Of a stretch of DNA of 64,000 bases, positions 1-8,628 are shown piece after piece (within the stretch, counting starts at the first letter, position 1; every line of letters starts with the position of its first letter). The position numbers were made by a program, and so were the translations under genes. The notes below the pieces were generated by a model that worked only from the letters and a program-made list of their open reading frames with translations, was not told where the DNA came from and searched no databases. Source of the DNA: a virus; IMG/VR virus record IMGVR_UViG_3300043607_000045, positions 1 through 64,000 of that record; one strand, 5' to 3'.

Positions 1-849
1 TTTGCCTTCTATGTGGTGACGCAAACCTTCAACCAGACGGTGATCTGCCACTTCGGATCCGCGCTCGGGTCCAGCGTCCAGGTCTACCTCACGCGCCAGA
101 CCGATGGCAGCTTGGCGGCCTGGCGCGCGGATCCCGGCAGCGTGCTCCTGGGGACCAGTGCCCCGGATCTGGTCCGGGAGGCCCAGTGGTACTACATCGA
201 GTTCAAGGCGGTCATCGACGCGGCCGCCGGCGTGATCGAGGTCCGGATCAACGGGGTGACGGTGCTCCTGTTGACGGGGATCAATACCTTCGCCAGCATC
301 CAGGTCCCGAGCCCGGTCCTCACCCTGATCGGCTTCAACAACGGATCGAACTACACCGCGTACATCGACGATGTCTACGTCCTGGACGAGACCGGCGCCG
401 CGCCCTGGAACACCTTCCTGGGGGACGTGCGGGTCGAGTACCTCCGCCCCGACGGCGCCGGCGCGCACCAGGACTGGGATCTCATTGGCGCACCCTCGCA
501 CTGGCAGGCGGTCGACGATGCCGCGGCGCCCGACGATGATCTCACCTACATCCACACCGCGACGGCAGGGCTGACCGACACCCAGACCTACCTGCCGACG
601 GGGCTCCCCTCGGGGACGATCTTCGGGCTGCAGGTGAACCTCTACGCGCGCAAGACCGACAGCGGGCCGCGCTCGATCGCGCCGGTGATCCGCCATGCTG
701 GGGGGGATCACACCGGGCTCGACCTGCAACCGAGCTTTCCGGTCTATCGGTACCTGATCCAGGTCTACTCGCTCAACCCCGGGACCGGGCTCGCCTGGAC
801 GATCGGTGACGTCAACGCCGTCGAGGTCGGAGTGACGGTGACCGTGTGA
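1..849 (+). CDS. LamG/ConA-like virion protein, 5'-truncated
   Basis: The reading frame is open from the first base of the window, so the true start lies upstream. What is visible (about 283 codons) is beta-rich and begins with a concanavalin-like sandwich pattern. The stretch around residues 115-145 (YIDDVYV followed by FLGDVRVE) is a pattern I associate with LamG/jelly-roll proteins of phage virions. The following C-terminal half looks like a second beta domain. It is the first gene of the rightward tail module and its stop overlaps the next start (GTGA). A role in the virion surface or in glycan binding is an inference from fold type and position. Confidence 0.75.
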   Translation, partial: FAFYVVTQTFNQTVICHFGSALGSSVQVYLTRQTDGSLAAWRADPGSVLLGTSAPDLVREAQWYYIEFKAVIDAAAGVIEVRINGVTVLLLTGINTFASIQVPSPVLTLIGFNNGSNYTAYIDDVYVLDETGAAPWNTFLGDVRVEYLRPDGAGAHQDWDLIGAPSHWQAVDDAAAPDDDLTYIHTATAGLTDTQTYLPTGLPSGTIFGLQVNLYARKTDSGPRSIAPVIRHAGGDHTGLDLQPSFPVYRYLIQVYSLNPGTGLAWTIGDVNAVEVGVTVTV

Positions 850-1277
850 TCTTCCAGTACCAGCAGAAGGCCGAGCCGATCCTCCCGCCGACCGGCGCGG
901 CCGACTCGCCGCCGCTGGCCTGGCATCCGACCTTCCCCGACGCGGTCCCGCATCGCCACCAGGCGTGGATGCGGGCGATGCGGGTCGACCCGCCGCTGCC
1001 GGCGAGCCTGACCGAGGTCCGCGTCAGCCAGGCGCCCACCGAGCTGATCTTCGCCTACGCAGCGCCGCTCACCCGCGTCAGCCAGGGGGCGGTCGAGATC
1101 CTGACCCAGTACACCATCGGCATCCGCAAGGTGCGCGTGAGCCAGGTTGCGGTGGAGGTGATCTATCCCTACGGCTGCTACGTCTTCGTCCCGCCCCTCC
1201 CGAACTCCTGCCCCGTCCAGCTGGAACCGGATCCCAATACCGCCCCCTGCGCGGACGACACCCCGAATTTCTCGTAG
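846..1277 (+). CDS. small structural-module protein, unknown
   Basis: A GTG start overlaps the upstream TGA by four bases, which implies translational coupling. The 143-residue product has three imperfect internal repeats built on the pattern VRVSQ-x-x-(V/T)E (near residues 58, 79 and 97). This suggests repeated beta strands. The C-terminus is Pro/Cys-rich (SCPVQLEPD and APCADD). I recognise no family. Its position between the LamG-like protein and the adaptor-like genes suggests a virion protein. Confidence 0.7.
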   Translation: MIFQYQQKAEPILPPTGAADSPPLAWHPTFPDAVPHRHQAWMRAMRVDPPLPASLTEVRVSQAPTELIFAYAAPLTRVSQGAVEILTQYTIGIRKVRVSQVAVEVIYPYGCYVFVPPLPNSCPVQLEPDPNTAPCADDTPNFS

Positions 1278-1286
1278 ACTAGGACC

Positions 1287-2030
1287 GTGCCCTACACCAT
1301 CTCGACCCTGGCCGACCTCAAGGTGGCGCTGGTGGTCCGGGTGGACGGGTCGGTGTTCTGGACCCCGGAGGAAGGCCGCCTCGCGCTCAACGAGGCGCTG
1401 CGGGACTGGAACCTGCTGACGGGGCGCTGGCGGCGCCGGCTGACGCTGTCGACGATCGCGCCCGTGCTGGGCGTGCCGACCGTGGAGTACGACCTCGGGG
1501 CGACGATGACCTACGGAATGCGGGTGCGGATCGGGACCAACCCCGGGCTGATCCCCACCTCGATCTTCGAGCTGGACCTGGCTCGATCAACCTGGCGCGC
1601 CGAGACCATCACGAGTGGGGGATCCGTCCCGACCCGCACGATCCACTGGGCGCCGGTCTCCATCCAGCGGATCGCGATCTGGCCCGCGGTGGCGGTCGCC
1701 GGCGTGAATGACCTCTTCGTCGACGGCGTCGCAAACACCCCGGTGCTGGTCGAGGACGGCGACTTCGTCGACATCGGCGAGGACACGGTCGACACGATTG
1801 TGGATTTCGCGCTGCACGTCCTGGCGTTCAAGGAGGGTGGCGCGCGCTGGAAGGCGACCGAGCCTCGCCTGACCGACTTCCTGCAGGCGGCCGCCGAAGA
1901 GAACGGGCTGCTGAAGAGTAGCCAGGCGTTCCGGCGCTACGCGGGGTTGGACCGCAAGCGGGATCTCCAGAAGCTGAAGGATGCGCCGAACAAGGTCGCC
2001 GAGATCCTCAAACCGGAGGGTGGCGCATGA
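1287..2030 (+). CDS. head-tail adaptor-like protein (first paralogue)
   Basis: The 247-residue protein has a helical N-terminus (EEGRLALNEALRDWN), a beta-rich centre and a helical C-terminus that ends in a Lys-rich tail. That layout, and its neighbour downstream with the same plan, resembles the phage adaptor proteins placed between portal and tail (DUF6682/P22 gp4-type). The GTG start at 1287 lies shortly after the previous stop. The stop overlaps the next gene's ATG by four bases (ATGA). The adaptor role is an inference from layout and position next to the gp10-like gene. Confidence 0.65.
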   Translation: MPYTISTLADLKVALVVRVDGSVFWTPEEGRLALNEALRDWNLLTGRWRRRLTLSTIAPVLGVPTVEYDLGATMTYGMRVRIGTNPGLIPTSIFELDLARSTWRAETITSGGSVPTRTIHWAPVSIQRIAIWPAVAVAGVNDLFVDGVANTPVLVEDGDFVDIGEDTVDTIVDFALHVLAFKEGGARWKATEPRLTDFLQAAAEENGLLKSSQAFRRYAGLDRKRDLQKLKDAPNKVAEILKPEGGA

Positions 2031-2656
2031 TCGACCAGGATCTCCTCACCGAGCTGCAGTACGCGCTGCTGGAGCCCCCCGACGGCGGGGCGAGCTGGCC
2101 GAGCGAGATCTGGACGCGCGACGAGGTGCTCGACAATCTCGACGCCGCGCTGCGCTACCTGCTGCGGACCACCCAGCTCGTCATCACCAGGACGGAGCTA
2201 CCGGTGCTCGGGAGCGCGCTCAGCGTCGCTCTGCCGGCCGACTGGCTCGCGACCGGCGCGCTGGTCTGGCGCGCGCTGGATGGCAGCCGGACGCCGCTGG
2301 GGCCGGTGGACGCCTTCGAGAGCGACCTGGCGCTCCCTAGCTGGGAGACCGCGCCCGGGCTGCCGTTGGCCTACGCCGACCTGGACGGCGCGACCTTGAC
2401 GCTGAAGCTCGTCCCGACGCCTCTGGCCGCCGGCACCGTGGAGCTGCTCTATGTCGCGCGGCCGCCGGCGGTCACCGGGAGCGGGGGCACCTTGCCGGTG
2501 CCTGACGAGTTTGTGAGTGGGATCAAGTACTACACCCTCGGGCAGATGCTCTCGAACGTCGGGCGGCTGCTGGACCCGGAGCGCGCAGCGTATTGTGACC
2601 GCCGGGTGGAGATCACCCAGGCCGCGGCGACGATCATCCTTGGAGGGTGGGCGTGA
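2027..2656 (+). CDS. head-tail adaptor-like protein (second paralogue)
   Basis: The start is coupled to the previous gene by ATGA. The 209-residue product has an N-terminal helix with DEVLDNLDAALRYLLR, a central LPADWL segment and a C-terminal helical region (VPDEFVSGIKYYTLGQML, then a Gly-Arg-Leu-Leu-Asp-Pro-Glu turn). This pattern is typical of phage adaptor proteins of the DUF6682 type. It probably joins the portal ring to the gp10-like tail component encoded just downstream. The sequence has clearly diverged from its neighbour, so this is paralogy by layout rather than a recent duplication. Confidence 0.65.
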   Translation: MIDQDLLTELQYALLEPPDGGASWPSEIWTRDEVLDNLDAALRYLLRTTQLVITRTELPVLGSALSVALPADWLATGALVWRALDGSRTPLGPVDAFESDLALPSWETAPGLPLAYADLDGATLTLKLVPTPLAAGTVELLYVARPPAVTGSGGTLPVPDEFVSGIKYYTLGQMLSNVGRLLDPERAAYCDRRVEITQAAATIILGGWA

Positions 2657-2976
2657 TCCGGGATCAGCGCAACGAGTGGCCAGCGGACGCCCCGATTGGG
2701 ACCTTCGATATTGAAGAGGGCGCGATCGCCACGTACCCAGGCGCGACCGCCCACCTCTCTTTCATCTGCCCGAACGGGCGACGTTGCGCCGTGCTCCTCG
2801 GCCCGACGCCAGTCCCCAAGCCGACGCCCGAGAGCCTCTACGTCTGGGGCTGGGACGGCGACTATGACCACCCGACGCTCACGCCCTCGATCAACTGTCG
2901 CGCGGTGAAGGACGACGGATCCCCTGCTAGCGGCTGTGGCTGGCATGGCTACATCACCCGAGGGGACTATGCCTGA
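2653..2976 (+). CDS. DUF6527-like protein
   Basis: The GTG at 2653 overlaps the preceding TGA (GTGA) and gives a product of 107 residues; a GTG two codons earlier is also possible. The C-terminal half carries PTLTPSI followed by CGWHGYITRG, which matches the signature I know from DUF6527 proteins, common in phages and prophages. A CPNGRRC pair upstream could complete a metal site with the CGWH residues. Function is unknown. It sits inside the tail operon, so it is probably expressed late with virion genes. Confidence 0.7.
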   Translation: MIRDQRNEWPADAPIGTFDIEEGAIATYPGATAHLSFICPNGRRCAVLLGPTPVPKPTPESLYVWGWDGDYDHPTLTPSINCRAVKDDGSPASGCGWHGYITRGDYA

Positions 2977-5900
2977 ACAGGGATCCCGGCGTGGCGACCT
3001 CGTCACCAAGGCGTCCTTTACCGGCCCATTCGACAACCACCCGATCCGCTTCGGGATGCTGGGGCTGAACCTCAAGGACTCGCTCGACGTGCTCGAAGGC
3101 TGGGCGCGGCACACCAACCTGGATCACGACAACAACGGCGAGGTGACCACGCGCCCGGGACAGACCGCCTTCGCCACCGCGGGGACTAAGCATCACTCGG
3201 TGCGCAAGCTGCGCGACCCCCAGGCCGGCGTCGACGTCCGGATCTGGGGCATCGACACCAACCTCTATCGGGGCGTGTCGGGGACGCTCGCGCTGATCGA
3301 CGGTGGCTACTCCGGCGACTTCCTGACCCTGGTCCCCCACCGCCCGCCGCTCTCGGGGGATCCGTGGATGTTCGTCGCCGACCGCAACAAGATGAGCAAG
3401 GTCCGGGCGGACGGGCTGACCCTGCCGATCGGCCTGCCGGCGCCCTCCGCGGCCGCGGCCGTCGCGCTCGACCGCGAGTTCTCCCGGATGATCTGCGCCT
3501 TCGACACCAGTGAGGGATCCGACGCGGCGACCTGGGTCGGCACCGCGGGCAACGACACCCAGGGGCATCCCTCCGGCATCGGGTCCGTCACCAACATCCC
3601 GGGCGCGATCGCCGGCAATGGCTGCTACTTCACCACCAACGTCGGGGACTGCACCTCGACCTATGACAGCTGGTGGGGGCACGCCGCCTCACGCGTCCTG
3701 ACGCAGCTCGACCCGGTGACCGGCCCCCCGGGATCCGTCCCGGCGGTCGACGAGGACATCCTCCACCTCTGGCTGCTGACCTCGCACCCGCAGCTGGTGC
3801 AGGAGATCCGGATCTACATCGTGGTCTCCCCCGTCTTCGATCCACACGTCCTCCCAGGCACCGACACCTCGGGCACCGGCAAGAACAGCGACGCCTACGT
3901 GAAGAGCTTCCGCGCTGATGACTTCGTGCAGTTCATCCAGCGCGCCCAGACCCAGATCGACGCGGCCGAGACCGCCCGGGTGTTCGCGCTGCGGGATCAG
4001 GATCTGCAGAACCGCAAGGTCAACGACACCCGCGATTCCTGGGCGGTCGAGCGGGCCAACGTGGATCCCGCCCGCGCGCAGTCGATCCAGATCGGCACCG
4101 GCAGCAATCAGTGGTTTGGGGTCGGCCAGGTGGGATCCTCCCTGCGCCGCGGCGACTTCAAGCGCATCGGGATCACCACCGGCGCCGACTGGGGCACGGT
4201 CACCGGGATCGTCGTCTACATCAAGCACAACATTACCGAGACCGCCCAGATCGTGGCGATGGGGCTCGATGATATGTACCTGACCGGCGGCTTCGGCCCC
4301 GACACGGTCGCGCCCGGGGCCCAGCCCTACGACTATCGCTACACGCACTACGACCCGAGGACCGGCGCCGAGAGCAACGGCGCGCCCGAGATGGCGACGG
4401 TCGACTTCATCGACTCGCTCCGCCGGCGGATCCTGGTCACCCCGGCCGCGTATGGCAACGGCGCGATCCGGCAGCGCTTCTACCGCCGCGGGGGATCCAT
4501 CATCAACGATTGGGATTTCCAGGGGACCAACAGCGCAGACGGTGGGACCTTTGTCGACGACCTCACCGATGACGAGATCCTGGCGGCCGGCGCGCTGCCC
4601 GAGGATCACTTCCAACCGGTCCCCACCGTCGACGATGCCGGCAATACGATCCTGGCCCAGCCGGTCGCCTCGCTCTGGGGCCCGCTCGAAGGGATGCTGA
4701 TGGCGTGCGGGGATCCCTATCGCCCGGGGCATCTCTACTGGAGCAACGCCGACAACCCGGATCACTGGTCCGCCTTCGGCAATGTGGAAGTCTGCCCGCC
4801 CTCGGAAGTGCTGCAGCACGGGGGGATCGTCGGCCATCAAGCCTTCGTCTTCAGCCGCGAGCGCCTCTACACGCTCTACCCCAACCTGGCCGGCGGCACC
4901 GGGATCGTGTCGGCGCCGACGCTGTGCAAGCGGGGGCTCTCGCTCTCGCGCACCGCCTTCTGCGTCGGGCCCGGGGGGATCTACTTCGTCGCCGAGGACG
5001 GCTTCTTCCGCACCAACGGGGGGCCGGAGGAGTGGATCGGCCGCGACATCCAGCCACTGTTCGAGGGGCAGGCGCGCAACGGGCTGCTCCCGATCGACAA
5101 GACGCACCCCGAGGCGATGTCGGTCACGCCCTGGGAAAACAAGATCTACTTCACCTACCTCGATACCGGGGGATCGACGCAGACCCTGGTGTACTCGATC
5201 CTGAACAAGTTCTGGCGGCACTACAGCTGGGGCCGATCCCCCCTCCGGCTCCAGGGCGAGGACGAGGCGACCCTCCTCATTGGCGGCGCCAGCTCGGGGA
5301 CGACCTATACCCACGACGGGCTCACCGACAATGGCGTCGCGATCGCCTGTGTGATCCGCACCGGCGCCGCCTCGGGGGGCACACGCGAGGAGAAGCTCTT
5401 CGGCGATATGATCCTCGACGCCGACCGCGCCGGCGTGATCCTCACCGTCCGGAACTTCCTCAACGAGGAGACGGTCACCAACCTGGCGCAGACCCTGGAC
5501 ACCGGCAGCGGCCGCGAGCGCTACATCCTGGACGCCTTTGGCGAGGCGCCCCAACGCGCGCACTCGATCTCGACCGAGATCACCTGGAGCAGCAGCGAGG
5601 GCCTGCCGGTCCTCTACCAGCTCGCCTACGCGATCACCCTGCAGCCGGACATTACCAACCGTCGCGTGACGAATTGGGACGATCTGGGCGGCGCCGACGA
5701 GGTCTACCTGACCGGGGTGACCTTCGACTGTGACACCGGCGGGGTCGCGAAGACGGTGCTGATCGAGCGCGACTTCGGCGGGCAGAAGCTCACCGTCGCC
5801 ACCCTCACGGTGAATTGCGCCGGCCGGCACAAGGTCAAGTTCTCCTGGCCGGCGGTCCCGGCCAACCAGGTCCGCGTCCACCCCGAGAGCGAGGCGTGCC

Positions 5901-6955
5901 TCTTCTGGCTGCTCTACCGCGCCGACTGGATCTTCCAGACTGAGCCGCCGCGCATCGCCGCCTGGGACGTGCACTTCGAGAACAGGTGGGATCAGTACCA
6001 CACGGGGCTGGACCTTTATTGCGACACCTTCGGGCTGGAGAAGCGGATCCGGATCTCGGTCGACGGGGTGTTCCTCACCAACGATCTGGCCGGCGGGCTG
6101 ACCTACTGGCCGGTCACCACCACCGCGCGACAGGTGGTGCACCTGACGATGCCCTGGGGGCGCGGCCACGTCTACCACTTCGAGGCGATCGACCTCAACC
6201 CGGGGATCCTCTACGAGCATCGCTGGCACCTCGACCCGGAGCCCACCGAGCAGGCCAACTGGATCCAGAACTTCTCGATCCTGGGATCCCGGGCGGACAA
6301 GTGGCTCAAGGCGGTGGTCTTCGAGTGCGACACCTTCGGCCAGGACAAGCAGGTCACGATCGAAGCCGACGGCGTGGTGGTCGAGACCATCGCGGTCAAC
6401 GCCAGCGGCCGCAAGGTGGTGCAGCGCGCGCTGGCGGTCCAGCAGCTCGGGCGGGTGTGGCGGATGTTCCCGGTCGACGGCAACCCCGGGCGGCTCTATA
6501 GCGCCCAGCCGGTCTTCGACGAGGAGCCCTTCCAGCTCGATCGCTGGGAGACCCAGGAGACCAACCATAATCTCCCGGGCTGGTTCTATCCGCTCTGGGG
6601 GCACATCGTCGTGAAGTCGACCTTCGACGTGACCCTCACCGTGGTGATGAGCGCGAACCAGACGGGCCGGCTGATCACCGAGACCTATGTGATCCCGGCG
6701 ACCAGCGGGGTGAAGCAGCGCCGATTCGTCACGTTTAGAGCCGGGAAGGGGGTGCTGATCAAGTACCTGCTCACCAGCGAGGCGCCCTTCTTCCTCTATC
6801 GCGACGAGACGGTGGTCGAGATCCAGCCCTGGGGTGCGCCCACCACCGTCCGGATCCGGCCCTTCGGCAATGACGATCAGGATCCCACCCGCACCATGGC
6901 CAATGCGGCGGTCTCGGCGGCGACGCCCGGTGGGAGCGCGGACACCATCCGATGA
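2969..6955 (+). CDS. large gp10-like tail/stabilisation protein
   Basis: I chose ATG 2969 because AGGGGA lies seven to eight bases upstream and the start overlaps the previous stop; the frame is open further back. The 1328-residue product has a beta-propeller-like middle (residues about 550-720) with GHLYWSNADNPDHWSAF and repeated blade-like segments ending in FFRTNGGPEEWIG. This resembles P22 gp10 packaged-DNA stabilisation proteins, but the protein is far longer (P22 gp10 is about 470 residues). The C-terminal 500 residues hold repeated beta domains with FDCDTGG, YCDTFG and FECDTFGQ motifs, probably added adhesin or fibre-anchor domains. It likely forms the tail hub and carries receptor-contact domains. 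Confidence 0.7.
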   Translation: MPEQGSRRGDLVTKASFTGPFDNHPIRFGMLGLNLKDSLDVLEGWARHTNLDHDNNGEVTTRPGQTAFATAGTKHHSVRKLRDPQAGVDVRIWGIDTNLYRGVSGTLALIDGGYSGDFLTLVPHRPPLSGDPWMFVADRNKMSKVRADGLTLPIGLPAPSAAAAVALDREFSRMICAFDTSEGSDAATWVGTAGNDTQGHPSGIGSVTNIPGAIAGNGCYFTTNVGDCTSTYDSWWGHAASRVLTQLDPVTGPPGSVPAVDEDILHLWLLTSHPQLVQEIRIYIVVSPVFDPHVLPGTDTSGTGKNSDAYVKSFRADDFVQFIQRAQTQIDAAETARVFALRDQDLQNRKVNDTRDSWAVERANVDPARAQSIQIGTGSNQWFGVGQVGSSLRRGDFKRIGITTGADWGTVTGIVVYIKHNITETAQIVAMGLDDMYLTGGFGPDTVAPGAQPYDYRYTHYDPRTGAESNGAPEMATVDFIDSLRRRILVTPAAYGNGAIRQRFYRRGGSIINDWDFQGTNSADGGTFVDDLTDDEILAAGALPEDHFQPVPTVDDAGNTILAQPVASLWGPLEGMLMACGDPYRPGHLYWSNADNPDHWSAFGNVEVCPPSEVLQHGGIVGHQAFVFSRERLYTLYPNLAGGTGIVSAPTLCKRGLSLSRTAFCVGPGGIYFVAEDGFFRTNGGPEEWIGRDIQPLFEGQARNGLLPIDKTHPEAMSVTPWENKIYFTYLDTGGSTQTLVYSILNKFWRHYSWGRSPLRLQGEDEATLLIGGASSGTTYTHDGLTDNGVAIACVIRTGAASGGTREEKLFGDMILDADRAGVILTVRNFLNEETVTNLAQTLDTGSGRERYILDAFGEAPQRAHSISTEITWSSSEGLPVLYQLAYAITLQPDITNRRVTNWDDLGGADEVYLTGVTFDCDTGGVAKTVLIERDFGGQKLTVATLTVNCAGRHKVKFSWPAVPANQVRVHPESEACLFWLLYRADWIFQTEPPRIAAWDVHFENRWDQYHTGLDLYCDTFGLEKRIRISVDGVFLTNDLAGGLTYWPVTTTARQVVHLTMPWGRGHVYHFEAIDLNPGILYEHRWHLDPEPTEQANWIQNFSILGSRADKWLKAVVFECDTFGQDKQVTIEADGVVVETIAVNASGRKVVQRALAVQQLGRVWRMFPVDGNPGRLYSAQPVFDEEPFQLDRWETQETNHNLPGWFYPLWGHIVVKSTFDVTLTVVMSANQTGRLITETYVIPATSGVKQRRFVTFRAGKGVLIKYLLTSEAPFFLYRDETVVEIQPWGAPTTVRIRPFGNDDQDPTRTMANAAVSAATPGGSADTIR

Positions 6956-7533
6956 TCGACCTCCCGGGCGTGCGGCCGATCAAGCGGATCTACCCGCACG
7001 TCGACGAGATCACCGACTTCAACGCGCAGCAGAGCACCAAGCTCGCCTGGGACCGGATCCACGACCTCGAAGAGCGGCTGCAAGCGGCGGAGGCGGCCAC
7101 CCTGGTGCTCGCGGCCGCGCACGACACCACCCAGACGCAGATCGCCGCGGCGAAGAGCACGGCGGATAATGCCCTCGCGATCGCGCAGCAACCGAGTGTC
7201 GGGCCACCGGTGCCGCCGGTCACCGGTCCTGGGGGCGGGCCGCCGATCGGCCCTCCGCCAGGCGACCCGGGCAGCCAGACCAACCCGATCATCGCGATGT
7301 CGGCCGACCCGGCGGCGATCGCGGCGTCGGTGCGGCTGAGTCTGCAGTCCTACGGGATCGGCTTCAACCCGAGCGTCGATCAGTACTGGATCGACCATGC
7401 CAGCACGGTCGGCCAGTTCTCCAACGGCAAGTGGTACTTGGGCTGGAACGCCTACTGGCACGCGCGGGCCAACCCCTCGAACACCGGCAGCGCCGACCCG
7501 AACCTGGGTGACGAACCGTCCCCCGCCGGGTAA
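6952..7533 (+). CDS. coiled-coil / Pro-Gly linker virion protein
   Basis: The ATGA overlap couples it to the gp10-like gene. The 193-residue product has three parts: an Ala-rich coiled coil (residues about 20-85), a Pro/Gly linker (residues about 85-110) and a C-terminal domain with Trp/Tyr-rich WYLGWNAYWHARAN. The form fits a short fibre or a connector that binds the preceding large protein. I recognise no named family. Confidence 0.65.
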   Translation: MIDLPGVRPIKRIYPHVDEITDFNAQQSTKLAWDRIHDLEERLQAAEAATLVLAAAHDTTQTQIAAAKSTADNALAIAQQPSVGPPVPPVTGPGGGPPIGPPPGDPGSQTNPIIAMSADPAAIAASVRLSLQSYGIGFNPSVDQYWIDHASTVGQFSNGKWYLGWNAYWHARANPSNTGSADPNLGDEPSPAG

Positions 7534-7564
7534 GTGAGCCCGGTTTCGGGGTACACTCCGGCCC

Positions 7565-8002
7565 ATGTCGCCTATCGGGGAGGCCCCGCCGGCGGTGGTG
7601 CTCCCCCTTCGACCGACCTACGCCACCCGCGTCCTCCCGCCCGCCGAGTGGGACCGCCTGCAGGTGCTCCCCTTTGCGGCCAATGGCCTGCCCGACCCGG
7701 ATAGCACGATCATCTTCGTCGACGAGACTCCTGGAGGTGAGATCGTCGGCATCTGGGGGATCTTCCTGCAGCCGATGCTGGATGGGCTGTGGGTGCATCC
7801 GGACCACCGCTCGACGATTGTCGCCGGCCAGCTGCTCAAGGCGGTGAAGACCTTCATGCTGGAGACCGGGGTGCGCGCCGCCTTCACCCAGATCTCCGAG
7901 CCCGGGGTGATGACCCTGGCGCACAAAGCGGGGTTTACCCGCGCGCCCGGCGATCTCTGGTGGCTGCAGGTGCAGCCGGATCCCCCCACCGAGGAGCCCT
8001 AA
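7565..8002 (+). CDS. GNAT-like acetyltransferase-fold protein
   Basis: The 145-residue protein shows a GNAT layout: an early helix (LPPAEWDRL), strands EIVGIWGIF and LDGLWVHPDHRS, and a final KAGFTRAPG loop. LWVHPDHRS corresponds to the acetyl-CoA binding edge of GNAT enzymes (usually V-x-P-x-x-R-x-x-G), although the usual Q/R-x-x-G-x-G/A is not clearly kept. Similar GNAT-like proteins occur in phage structural modules, where they may modify virion or host proteins or act only as a fold. Its substrate is unknown. A 31-base spacer with a small G/C-rich inverted repeat precedes the start. Confidence 0.65.
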   Translation: MSPIGEAPPAVVLPLRPTYATRVLPPAEWDRLQVLPFAANGLPDPDSTIIFVDETPGGEIVGIWGIFLQPMLDGLWVHPDHRSTIVAGQLLKAVKTFMLETGVRAAFTQISEPGVMTLAHKAGFTRAPGDLWWLQVQPDPPTEEP

Positions 8003-8628
8003 TGCCTGTCGTGCCTCTGGCGATCATGGCCGGCGGGGCGATCATCTCGCACTACGCCAACAAGAAGGCTACCGCCGACGCGGCCAAGCGCTCGCCTGAA
8101 GAGACCGCGGCGCAGGGGGCGGCTAGCACCGGCGCGACCACGCTCCAGGACAAGGGCGCCGAGTCGATGACCACCGGCGCCGACACCCAGCGGCCGGCGA
8201 CCAACTACTACGACACCCTGCTGCGGGGGGATCGCGCGTCGGCGGCGCAGGCGACCGCGGCCCCCGCGGCGCGGATCACCGACATCTACTCGGGCGCCCA
8301 GAAGAACCTGGAGCAGCAGGGCGTGCGGGGTGCGCAGAAGGATGTGGCGAGCGCCGACCTCAATAAGAATCGCGCCTCCTCGCTCGCCGGGCTGGTCACC
8401 GGGGTCCAGCCGGCGGCCGCGGCCGCGCTCACCTCGATCGGCCAGACGCAGCAGGCCCAGGGGATCGGCGCGACCACCTCGGGCAACAGCACCTTCACCA
8501 ACCTGCTCGGGCAGGGCCAGCAGAACCGCCAGGCGGCGCAACCCGCCGGCACCTCCGCGGCCGCGAGTGTGGGATCCCTGGCGACCGGCGCGGCGAAGCT
8601 CTACACCGACTGGAGCGCGAACCGGTAA
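8002..8628 (+). CDS. Ala-rich internal virion protein, putative
   Basis: The start is coupled to the upstream stop (TAATG). The 208-residue product opens with a hydrophobic patch (VVPLAIMAGGAIISHYA) that could be a membrane segment. It is then Ala/Gln/Thr-rich and predicted helical, and ends in KLYTDWSANR. This composition and its position immediately before two other Ala-rich proteins fit the ejection (internal virion) protein group of podoviruses, which enters the host envelope during DNA delivery. The assignment is by context only. Confidence 0.6.
   Translation: MPVVPLAIMAGGAIISHYANKKATADAAKRSPEETAAQGAASTGATTLQDKGAESMTTGADTQRPATNYYDTLLRGDRASAAQATAAPAARITDIYSGAQKNLEQQGVRGAQKDVASADLNKNRASSLAGLVTGVQPAAAAALTSIGQTQQAQGIGATTSGNSTFTNLLGQGQQNRQAAQPAGTSAAASVGSLATGAAKLYTDWSANR

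Noticed and set aside
3689-6604. Long minus-strand open frame of 971 codons opposite the gp10-like gene
   Set aside because: It is a mirror of a GC-rich gene: Arg/Val/Gly/Asp-rich, without domain patterns, and the plus strand has a coherent beta-rich protein with a ribosome site.
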